Source: Calendula officinalis (lineage: Eukaryota > Streptophyta > Magnoliopsida > Asterales > Asteraceae). Taken from it: a DNA stretch of 64,000 bases. The stretch covers positions 73,714,909 to 73,778,908 of the forward strand of contig OY970820.1 of assembly GCA_963853835.1 (NCBI GenBank). The letters run 5' to 3'. The notes beneath the pieces are model-generated. The model made no database searches, was not told the DNA's origin, and saw only the letters and a list, made by a program, of their open reading frames with translations. The translations under genes were made by a program, and so were the position numbers. Positions within the stretch are counted from its first letter, which is position 1; every line of letters begins with the position of its first letter. Below are positions 36,204-46,136 of the stretch, piece by piece.

Positions 36204-37674
36204 TATTTCAATTCTACCGATATTAAAGAAAAAAATTAAAGAGTTTAAGAGTTAGAGAGAAAAATCCTAAGGATCCAAGTATCAGTAAAACTTAATGAGT
36301 ACAAAATTGAAGGTGTATTAGTTTGTTTGATCTTGCTATGATTCGTGTATGCAATTACTGATGTGATAGTAGGATCTTTCCCTTGAATCAACTTTTAACC
36401 AAATTGTAGACCATGAATATTTATGGTGTACATACTTTGCAGGTAAAGTGAGTAGTTAATCTAAATATAAAAATAGATGAATATTATACGCCAAATATTT
36501 GAGGTAAATGTCAAAACTAAATGTATACAAAGTTTTCATGACAATAAGAATAGATTTTTTTACCGAGGTCATAATGAGTTCTAGCAGTTGTATAACCTAG
36601 GTGTGATTGGCTAATTAGGCACCATAAAAACCTTTTCAACACCCAACCCACAAATTTTAATCTTTACTTAATTTCAACTTTGGACCTAATTTTAACAATG
36701 GATACTCCTTGAATTGCATATTTGGCCTCGGTTATTTTTTATTCGAAATCTATTTCAGAACAACAGTTGAGATACATATGACTTATGGATCAATTACATT
36801 ATGCATAATGAAGTACCAAACCACACTTAATGCAAACATTTGCTAATACCATGTAACCGAGTTTCTATCAGGCATTTCACCGAACACCTAATGGGCGCTC
36901 TCTAATTCGCCACTAGATAACTAAAATGAACAACATCTACATCAAATACACCTGATTTTTTTATGAGATTAGGAAAGCAATCGCAAAAAGAAGAGAAGAA
37001 AATCAGTATTACGAATGTAAGGTATGAAATTGACAATATTAAATGAGAAACTAATCCATGACATGGAAAACCATACCAGCAATCTGATCGAGAGTGCCTA
37101 GACTGAGAGAGCAGCTGAATTGCGGAAATGAGTTGCTGTTTTCGTGCTGATCAATGAATGTGACCGACTTACCATGAAAGAAACACAAACCGTGAGTTCG
37201 CTTTGGTGGATCCGATCTTTTTTTCGGCTAATAACTTCCTGCAGTAACATTATCGAAAATAGCAACCAACTTTTAAAATTCACATTTTTGTACTCCAAAG
37301 TAATACTGTACTTATTTTCTATTTTAATTTAGCTTAATTAAATCTTCTGAATTTTACCGCTAACTTTTAGAGGGTTAAAACTTAAATGCACTGCAATAAT
37401 CATAATATACATTTAGGTGTTGTTAACTTGTTATGATCCAATTGAAATCTAGGAATTAAATTCAAATTTCATATTTTATTTGGTTGACTTAAATACAATT
37501 TGAAATTCAATTTCATGTTGTGTTTGACAGTTTGGTTGGTAAAATATGGAATTTAAATGTTATAAAATAACAAATTTTCCGTATGACGATGGTAGCTGTA
37601 ATTGTGGGTGGCATGTTATGGTTTCAAGAAAATTATATATCCAAGTATTTCAAGCAAAAGTATTTTAACCCTCA

Positions 37675-37676
<2 letters not shown>
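36204..37676 (-). promoter_or_regulatory. COQ5 upstream region
   Basis: AT-rich, without supported genes. A possible leader exon lies near 37076-37200, ending in a donor-like AGATTGCTG|GTATGG on the minus strand; this would put a leader intron of about 0.85 kb upstream of the ATG. No TATA position can be fixed. Further left-to-right the region runs into a long ATT microsatellite. Confidence 0.35.

Positions 37677-37760
<84 letters not shown>
37677..37760. repeat. (ATT)n microsatellite
   Basis: About 84 bp of uninterrupted ATT repeats (about 28 units). Its poly-Leu or poly-Tyr translations are not genes. It marks the left side of the pararetrovirus locus. Confidence 0.97.
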
Positions 37761-37761
<1 letters not shown>

Positions 37762-37762
<1 letters not shown>

Positions 37763-38420
37763 GTGTCTTAGCCCGTTTCAGCCATGATTTGGGCATTATT
37801 AGGGTGTTTTATTCATTGACTCGTTATGTTGCAAATTTTTAATAAGATGTGGGTACTTCGTAAAGATACCTATGACTAAAAGAAAATTCTATCTAAAAAC
37901 TTTTATATTTTTAATATTAAATAAAAATATTGAAACTTTTATATTGTTAATATTAAATAAAATCCTGGTTATGTTTAAAAAGTTTGACAAGGTCCTGTCT
38001 TTAATGGAGGCAGTATCTTAAAATACTAATATGTGTCAACATTTCAAATGTAACCAGGTTTAATTAAATTAAATTAAAAAAAATAGAAAAAAAGAGTATT
38101 TTCGGTTTTCGGGAAAAAATTTCAAGTCTAGGTTGATGTAACAGCATCTTATTAGAAATTTAACAATGGCATTAGTCGTGTCTTAGCCCGTTTCAGCCAT
38201 GATTTGACATTATTAGGGCGTTTTATTCATTGACTCGTCATGTTGCAAATTTTTAATAAGATGTGGGTACTTCGTAAAGATACCTATGACTAAAAGAAAA
38301 TTCTTTCTAAAAACTTTTATATTTTTAATATTAAATAAAAATATTTAAACTTTTATATTGTTAATATTAAATAAAATCCTGGTTATGTTTAAAAAGTTTG
38401 ACAAGGTCCTGTCTAATAAA
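37762..38420. repeat. Direct duplication flanking a 170-bp spacer
   Basis: About 240 bp starting TCGTGTCTTAGCCCGTTTCA (37762-38003) recurs at 38176-38412 with few differences; about 170 bp of unique sequence separates the copies. The second copy runs straight into the pararetrovirus sequence. No coding. Confidence 0.88.
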
Positions 38421-38442
38421 TACTACAGAAGAAAATTTAACA

Positions 38443-40751
38443 ATGAATGAAGATGACATGAATATTCAATTAATAACCCAACATGATATAAACAAATACA
38501 AAGATATGTATAATTATGTACATACTAGCCTATAACCCGTGATGAATCACGGGCGGCTTATAAAAAGTTACTACGCAAAAGTTAAAATGTGTAAAGTGAC
38601 AAATATTACAAACTATTAGTGTAATAAAATAGTTGGGGGATGAAATTAATAATTTCATCCTAAGCACATCGATGATTTATGTAATTTACTATAAATGAAA
38701 AGGAAACCAAATGATAAATCATCAGGTGGATTAAAAGATCTGTTGAAGTTTTTGGATGCTTCAAAGCAACTGCAAACGGGTCAAACAAACAACAAATGTG
38801 TCAACAAAATTGCAAAAAGTTCAAACGGTTCAACGAAATTGCAAAAAGTTTTTTAATCATTTACCAGAACTCAAGGGAATACCGAGACTGATTGCAGTAA
38901 TTGGACTACTATAAAATTGCACTAACAGAAAACCAGTTTCCCTATATTTGCGGCTTGTTTTGTCCCACTTCTTTACACAATGTCAAATATTATTTCAACA
39001 AAATTCTATTTTGTTGAATAAAATGGTATGATTTTAGTCATTATTAAATACACTTTGGACAACTTTTAACTCAAGTCATAACTATATGGGTTGCGGTTTA
39101 AAAAATGATCATGTTCAACCCTTGTTTGACCCATTTTGACCAGGATCCTTTTTTACTTGTAGCCTAACCCGACATGTTTCAAATGGCGTACTGAAAAAGT
39201 AAAGTATTTAGGAAAACCAACAAATCCGACAGTACATAGTGATGGAGACTTGGAGAGAGAGGGGGATAAAAAGAGATGGGTACGTAGTTGTAATATCATG
39301 AACACTCATCTGCTCATACGACCAGAATATGCGTTTGTGATGCAGGGTATAAGCCTCCTAATGCAAGTGTGGACCGATAACTACTTGTATTAGAAGATGC
39401 TGCTCGATTTTAACTCAAGTCATAACTATATGGGTTGCGGTTCAAAAAATGATCATGTTCAACCCTTGTTTGACCCATTTTGACCAGGATCCTTTTTGTC
39501 CTGTAGCCTAACCCGGCATGTTTCAAATGGCGTACTGAAAAGGAAAAGTATTTAGGAAAAACGACAAATCCGACAGTACATGTGCTCATACGACCAGAAT
39601 ATGCGTTTGTGATGTAGGGTGTAAGCCTCCTAATGCAAGTGTGGACCGATAACTACTTGTATTAGAAGATGCTGCTCGATTTTAACCCGTTTCACCAGAC
39701 CCGATTTCTCCAAGATATTTATAAAATCCAGGATTATTATAAACTGTTTCATAGTAATAATTTGACAATGTGTGACCATTCAATGAGTAATCAATTTAAA
39801 TTCCAATACATATTCAATAGTGATATTGCATATTGTGAAACGATTTTAATAAATAAGTAATCAATGGAGTAATCAAAATGAGTAATGAAAGCATATTGAG
39901 ATGGACTGATGATGTGGCTGATGACATGACACTTTGATGAGGTGCTATTATGACATGGCATTGTATAGGTGGCAAAAGCTTCTTTTAATATATATAGAGA
40001 TTGGTTTAGTACAAATTGCTTTTAAACCCTTAACATTACAAGGTTTACCTGAAAGTTTCTAAGCTGTTCTTAGAGATGCTAGGAATAGAAATTGGAAACA
40101 ATCTTTAATGGGTATAATAGAATCAAGTTTATCTCATGGACCAGTTTATTTTAATGTCTATCCAAATTTACAATTATCTCTATCAGATAAAAATATTTTT
40201 CAAGCTTTAACATTAAATGTCAAAACTCATGGTTATAATTATTTAGCTGGTTCAGAAGTTATATGTATATGTTATCGTATTTATTATAAACCACTAAAAA
40301 CAATGAACCCTAGATGTAAAAGAATAAATAAACCCATAGATGAAACTATTTTAATAGAAAGTAATTTTAATATGTCAAAAATTACTACTAGAAGGGTCAT
40401 TAAATGCGATGAAATTATATTTCCGGAAAATTGGATATTGGAAAATAATACTCCCCCTAAGCCTCTAATAAATAATAATACTGAAAATATTACACAAACA
40501 TCAGATGGAATAGTTATAATAGAATTTAATAAAGAAAAAGAATTCGAAGATGAAATCCATTATTAAGAAGAACTAGATCAGTAAGATCTTCACATTCTTA
40601 TATTTCACCAGTAGATTATAAAGTAGAAATTCCTTTATCACAAGCTTCTGTTTCACATAATTTAGAAAAAATTAATAATTTAAATATATATGATAACATT
40701 GTTTATCAAACAGAGGAGGTTACTCCTTCTGAGATGAATTTCACACTTTAA
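38443..40751 (+). pseudogene. Endogenous caulimovirid movement protein, split by a Helitron
   Basis: An endogenous pararetrovirus (Caulimoviridae) movement-protein gene. The first 82 bases of the frame (38443-38524) and the rest (40001-40751) are separated by a 1476-bp Helitron. The core word SLSHGPVYFNVYPN and the following LSDKNIFQALTLN region match the 30K-type movement proteins of caulimovirids. Besides the Helitron, a one-base deletion near 40553 (visible against the sister copy at 43050-43817) shifts the frame and creates a stop at 40564-40566. The original stop (40749-40751) overlaps the ATG of the next gene as TAATG. The gene is dead. Genus is uncertain; petuvirus or florendovirus relatives are candidates. 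Confidence 0.87.
38525..40000 (-). mobile_element. Complete non-autonomous Helitron
   Basis: 1476 bp in minus orientation. The 5' end is TCTCTATATATATTAAAAG (40000 downward). The 3' end is an 8-bp hairpin CCCGTGAT/ATCACGGG (38536-38553) followed by TTATAGG and CTAG (38528-38525). It sits exactly between A and T of the target, as Helitrons do, with no target duplication. No Rep/helicase coding. Internally, about 190 bp around 39066-39255 recurs around 39408-39590, and the GAAGATGCTGCTCGATTTTAA word occurs at about 39391 and 39667. Confidence 0.93.
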
Positions 40752-42486
40752 TGGATTTTACAGAAAAAATTGATTTTAGTCCTGGTTCACAGGCAAGAAA
40801 ATTAATATGTGATGAATTTTATTTATCTAAATGGAAAACTTTTAGAAAATGATTATTTGAACAATATTCTAAAAATCAATTAAAAGAAATTCAAGAAAAT
40901 TATTATGATAATTTATCTTCACTAAATAGAATAATACATTTTATTCCTTGGTTTATATATACTTTTCTACAAAGTATTCAAATTATTGAAAGAGAATACA
41001 CTTTACCAAATAACCAAATAATAAAAAGTATTTTTTCCCCCTCAAAATTCCCTTTTTAATTACAAATAGTGATATTACTTTCAAATTTTGTGCTTATCAA
41101 AAACTTTTTGATAAAAATTCTACAATCAATGTAGAACAAACGAATAGTATAATACAACAATTAAATTATCATAATCTTTACTCAATGATATTAGGGGAAC
41201 ATTTAACAGATTTACAGAAAAAAGTAGATAAAATGATAAGTATCTTAACAGAAGATAATAAATTAAAATTACCAAAAGAAAGTAAAGAAAAAGAAAAACA
41301 AATTATAGCCACTATTCAACCTCCACCTAATATTTCAGGATATAAATTAAAAATTATGATGTTATGGTAGAATTAATCCAAAGTCAAATGAAAAAAACTA
41401 CAAATTAATACTTTAAATAAAGATTCTGATAATGAAACAGAAGAAACTATTATAAATAAAATTAGTTATGAAAGTAAATATGCTTCTAGACCTGCTCAAA
41501 GACAATATTATTATCCTAGACCAACACCTCAAGATGTTTTACATGAAGAAATAGAATATGGTAATACTAGTTATAGTGGTAGGAATATATACGAATGGAA
41601 TATAGATGGTTTTACAGAAAGACAAATATATAATATGGTACATAGAATGCTTATGTACAGTACTATTGCTAAAAATGCAGGAAATAATGATAAGGCAGTA
41701 GCAACTATGTTAATAGCTGGTTTTACAGGCCAATTAAAAGGATGTGGGATAATTATCTTACACCAGAAAATCAACAATCAATACTTAATACTGTAAAAAT
41801 AGAAAACAATATAGCTGAATCAAAAGTAGTATATACACTCACTTTAACTATTATAGAACATTTTACTGGTAGATGGTCAGATAATTCTGAAAACATTAGA
41901 ACATTATTAAATGGATCATTTTGCAAAACTCTAACATCATTTAGATGGTATAAAGATACCTTTTTAAGTAGAGTTATGGAATTGGATGATTGTAATAGTG
42001 TATATTGGAAATCTAAATTTATTGATGGATTACCAAATTTATTTGCAGAAAGAGTAAAAAAACAACTAAAAGTTGATAGTACTATTCCTTATGAATATTA
42101 TACTTATGGAAAGTTAATAGGAACTTGTATTCAGGAAGGTTAGCTTTATGCAGTGAAATAAAATTAAACCACCAAATAAAAACTCAGCGTCTAAATGAAC
42201 AAAAACAATTAGGAGAATTTTGTGACCAATTTGGTATGGGCACAACCCCTCAAATAAAGAAAAAGCATAAAAAAGAATCTGACAATAGAAGAAAATCTTA
42301 TAGAAAGAAGAATTTCAATCGTAATAGAAAAGAAAATAAAATTCAAAAGAAAAATCAAAAAAGGGAAATTCAGATAAAAAATCTATAATTTGTTTTAAAT
42401 GTGGTAAAACTGGTCATTATGCTAATAAATATAAGAATAAACAAATAAAAAAACAAATTAACAATTTAGATATTGAGGATGTGTAA
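40751..42486 (+). pseudogene. Endogenous caulimovirid coat-protein region, decayed
   Basis: Begins at the ATG that overlaps the movement-protein stop (TAATG). Degenerate frames carry a coiled, lysine-rich N-terminal part (41167-41340), the capsid core with YEWNIDGFTERQIYNM, AGFTGQLKG and ENIRTLLNGSFC-like words (41580-42140), a basic stretch, and a zinc knuckle CFKCGKTGHYANKYK (about 42390-42435) in which the last cysteine is replaced by tyrosine. Known caulimovirid capsids have a CCHC box in this position. Breaks: TGA for tryptophan near 40850, and frameshifts near 41040, 41390, 41740, 42140 and 42385. The sequence stops at an LTR fragment; no protease or reverse transcriptase follows. Confidence 0.82.
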
Positions 42487-42976
42487 CATCCAAAAAATCA
42501 GTGGAAATTTAAAACTTTTTAATCAATAAAATATTACATTTTCCCTCAAAAGTACAAGTAACTCAAATGTCCCAACTCATAAGTAAAAATATAAAACCGT
42601 CTCGTGGTTTAAATGCGGAATAATTGAAGGTTTTAAAAACAAAACATGTTTGACTCGAAATTTATGTTTTAATCCAAATCCATAAATATAAAAATCGAAA
42701 TGCAGCTCATCAACCATTGACCTTCTCTTTGCCCTTGGTAGTACCTGCAAAATGGGAGGGAGTGTTTGGGGTCAGCCACCGCTGAGTGAATAATATCAAA
42801 ATAAACAAATAAATACAAACAACTCAAGTCACATAAGTGATCCCTAGAGACTCTACTCAATTCTCAATTACTCAATTTTATTTCTCAGATTTTATTTCTC
42901 AAATTTTAATTTATATAGCGCGCTAGTGTGACTTGGGCCGAGAGATCAACCTCGACCCGCGCTAGGACTAAATGCG
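42482..42976 (-). repeat. LTR fragment wedged in the pararetrovirus locus
   Basis: About 495 bp. On the minus strand it ends TTTTTGGATGTTACA, an LTR 3' end like those of the gypsy LTRs elsewhere in the window, and contains a splice-acceptor-like CCATTTTGCAGGTACTACC. The other end merges without a TG border into the second virus copy near 42977, so this is a truncated LTR, not a whole solo LTR. Confidence 0.6.
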
Positions 42977-43819
42977 GAATAAAACTCATCACATATTAAT
43001 TTTCTTGCGTGTGAACCAGGACTAAAATCAATTTTTTCTGTAAAATCCATTAAAGTGTGAAATTCATCTCAGAAGGAGTAACCTCCTCCGTTTGATAAAC
43101 AATGTTATCATATATATTTAAATTATTAATTTTTTCTGAATTATGTGAAACAGAAGCACGTGATAAAGGAATTTCTACTTTATAATCTACTGGTGAAATA
43201 TAAGAATGTGAAGATCTTACTGATCTAGTTCTTCTTAATAATGGATTTTCATCTTCGAATTCTTTTTCTTTATTAAATTCTATTGTAACTACAACTGATG
43301 TTTGTGTAATATTTTCAATATTATTATTTATTAGAGGCATAGGGGGAGTATTATTTTCCAATATCCAATTTTCCGGAAATATAATTTCATCCCATTTAAT
43401 GGCCCTTCTAGTAGTAATTTTTGACATATTAAAATTACTTTCTATTAAAATAGTTTCATCTATGGGTTTATTTATTCTTTTACATCTAGGGTTCATTGTT
43501 TTTAGTGGTTTATAATAAATACGATAACATATACATATAACTTCTGAACCAGCTAAATAATTATAACCATGAGTTTTGACATTTAATGTTAAAGCTTGAA
43601 AAATATTTTTATCTGATAGAGATAATTGTAAATTTGGATAGACATTAAAATAAACTGGTCCATGAGATAAACTTGATTCTATTATACCCATTAGAAATTG
43701 TTTCCAATTTCTATTCCTAGCATCTCTAAGAACAGCTAAGAAACTTTCAGGTAAACCTTGTAATGTTAGAGGTTTAGAAGCAATTTGTACTAAACTAATA
43801 TGTACATAATTATACATCT
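42977..43819 (-). pseudogene. Second movement-protein copy of the caulimovirid, inverted
   Basis: Minus-strand copy of the same virus. An open frame of 255 codons (43817-43050) covers all of the movement protein except about 21 N-terminal codons that are present in the other copy. The TAATG junction with the downstream gene is kept at 43048-43052, and about 70 bases of that gene follow before homology stops. It is uninterrupted where the other copy holds the Helitron. It is truncated at both ends, against an ATT microsatellite on one side and an LTR fragment on the other, so it is a relic despite the open frame. Confidence 0.87.
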
Positions 43820-43820
43820 C

Positions 43821-43863
<43 letters not shown>
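43821..43863. repeat. (ATT)n microsatellite
   Basis: About 14 ATT units directly abutting the second virus copy; a short degenerate ATT tail follows to about 43876. Confidence 0.95.
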
Positions 43864-43866
<3 letters not shown>

Positions 43867-43876
43867 ATTATTATTA

Positions 43877-44073
43877 TAGATCAATCAAAATTAAAATTAG
43901 AACTCGACCGGAACTTGAGCTTGTTTGATGATCGTAGTAATCAATCAACACACGATAAAACACGTAGCCAGTAAGAATAGAAGAACTTATTAAATAATTA
44001 TAATTATTTGTTCACAAATAAATTTTTTATTTTTAAAAGAATGAAAGTATTCTAACATTTCCTAATTATACAC
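43877..44073. other. Spacer between virus locus and TIR element
   Basis: About 200 bp of AT-rich sequence with no recognised feature. Confidence 0.5.
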
Positions 44074-44094
44074 GAGGAGATATATATATATATA

Positions 44095-44102
44095 TGAATC
44101 GC

Positions 44103-44148
<46 letters not shown>

Positions 44149-44155
44149 GCGATTC
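44095..44155. repeat. Perfect palindrome made of TIR tips and TA repeats
   Basis: GAATCGCACCC at 44096-44106 is mirrored by GGGTGCGATTC at 44145-44155 across a self-complementary TA run. The right arm is the tip of the TIR element that starts here; the left arm is an inverted stub of the same tip. Confidence 0.85.
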
Positions 44156-45871
44156 AGCGCATAACCGATTTAGGCGACAGAACCTCAGAACCAATTTTCG
44201 GCCAATCAAAATGCAGGAAATTTACTTTATTATTTGTTTTTTATAATAAATTGAAAAGGGAATATATGGGATTTAACATTCAGTTATGTATGGAAACGGT
44301 ATTTGAGTTTAATAGTTTCCTAAAATTAAGCAAAGTTGGTTTTTTTAATAATTATGCTTGAATTTTTCTTTATTAATACATAAAAAATGTGGTTTGTACA
44401 CGTACGTGTCGATTCAAGTAAACATGTGTGTTTTGTGAATATAAATTGATACAATCATGATATGTAGCTGTAAAAAAATCAATCATTCAATGTATACTCT
44501 GCGAAACTAGTCTCTCAAATACACTAAACATTTGATGTTTCGACATGGATGTATATCATTCAATGTATACTAAACAAATGTATATTTTAAAAAACTTATC
44601 ATTCAATGTATACAAAACAAATCATGCAAGGTATACTAAACAAATCATTCAATGTTTACGACAGTTGATGTTTAAAAAACTTATCATTCAATGTATACAA
44701 AACAAATCATTCAATGTATACTAAACAAATCATTCAATGTTTACGACATTTGATGTTTACGACATGGATGTAAACAATTTTTTGGACTTGTATATAGATT
44801 AGACATTACAACACATGTCTTTGGGCTAGAACGAGTCTGAAAAACTTCATTTTTTATTCCTAAACCAATAACAGTACGATCATCTCACTTAGATGATTCA
44901 CCAACCTTCGATTTCCCTTTCCGTTTAGCATTAGTTTGATCTTCATCTTCAAAATCTAAAAACTAAACAAACACACACATTAAATGTAATACATAAAATA
45001 AAAATACAAAACAGCATACCAATCATGACAACATTGCAACTTAAATAACAAAATTATTATGATTGAAATTAATACAATCAAGAAACTGTCACGCTCAAAA
45101 TAGACAAACATCTACAATTACTTGGTAAATTAATAACTAACTACAATTTTAATTAATAAATAGAGCTGAATGAATACACAAACTATTAGGTTTGAACGAT
45201 TTGCTTGTATCCATATTCTCTTCTGTAATTGAATTAGTTGATTTGAAAGTAATCTAAGCATTATAACGCACAAGTTTCGGAACCCTAATTACCTGTAATT
45301 GAAGAAACTGCCGATGGCGGTGGCTGTCGGGAGGTGGAACGGCGGTGGTTCTTGAGATGTGGAGACGAGAAATGAGTGATTTAAATGAAAGATCGTGATC
45401 GATCAGTTTCGACATTTGAACGTAACGAAAGAATGAGAAATGAGAGGAGGCTGAATATGAAAAAGTGGTGGTTTGTTTCAGCATTTGGGTGGTTGTACAG
45501 AGATGAATCGCCGGAAGTTGCTTAGGGCAGTTGCTTAGGGCAGTTGCTTAGCTACATATCATGATTGTATCAATTTATATTCACAAAACACACACGTTTA
45601 GTTAAATCGACACGTACGTGTACAAACCACATTTTTCATATATTAATAAAGAAAAATTCAAGCATAATTATTAAAAAAACCAACTTTGCTTAATTTTAGG
45701 AAACTATTAAACTCAAATACCGTTTCCATACATAACTGAATGTTAAACCCCATATATGCCCTTTTCAATTTATTATAAAAAACAAATAATAAAGTAAATT
45801 TCCTGCATTTTGATTGGCCGAAAATTGGTTCTGTGGTTCTGTCGCTTAAATCGGTTCTGCGCTGAATCGCA

Positions 45872-45873
<2 letters not shown>
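44146..45873. mobile_element. Non-autonomous TIR element with 324-bp inverted repeats (MULE-like)
   Basis: Left arm 44146-44469 and right arm 45550-45873 are inverted copies starting GGTGCGATTCAGCGC and ending at AGCTACATATCATGATTG (right arm reading). Long TIRs of this sort are typical of Mutator-like elements. The target duplication is unreadable because both flanks are TA repeats. The core has a nested repeat of ATCATTCAATGTATAC words, with an 85-bp higher-order unit twice at about 44588-44757. It also has a minus-strand frame of 76 codons (45484-45254). No transposase is seen. Confidence 0.82.

Positions 45874-45940
<67 letters not shown>
45874..45940. repeat. (TA)n microsatellite
   Basis: About 66 bp of TA repeats directly against the right end of the TIR element. 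A shorter TA run flanks its left end. Confidence 0.95.
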
Positions 45941-45941
<1 letters not shown>

Positions 45942-46136
45942 AAACTTGAACGCAATAATTTTTTTTGATAAATTTCACAAACAAATTAAGCAAAAGCTCC
46001 ACGCCCAACAGAATCGTACGTCAATCTCAGCCCCATAAAATGACAAATTTATGCAAATTTTTGACTAATTTGAAGGAAGATTTGTGGTGGATGTTAAGTG
46101 TGTCTGTATATATGTATGTACTTGATTTGGATTAGT

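Noticed and set aside
37583..37787. Frames giving poly-Leu or poly-Tyr
   Set aside because: Translations of the ATT microsatellite.
43821..43863. CRISPR-like regular repeat
   Set aside because: Simple trinucleotide microsatellite without spacers; nothing in the window has repeat-spacer structure.
44478..44770. CRISPR-like array of ATCATTCAATGTATAC words
   Set aside because: The words are separated by related, not unique, sequence and lie inside a TIR transposon; this is nested tandem duplication.
45773..46008. Frames with YIYIYI repeats, also at 62398-62586
   Set aside because: Translations of TA microsatellites.
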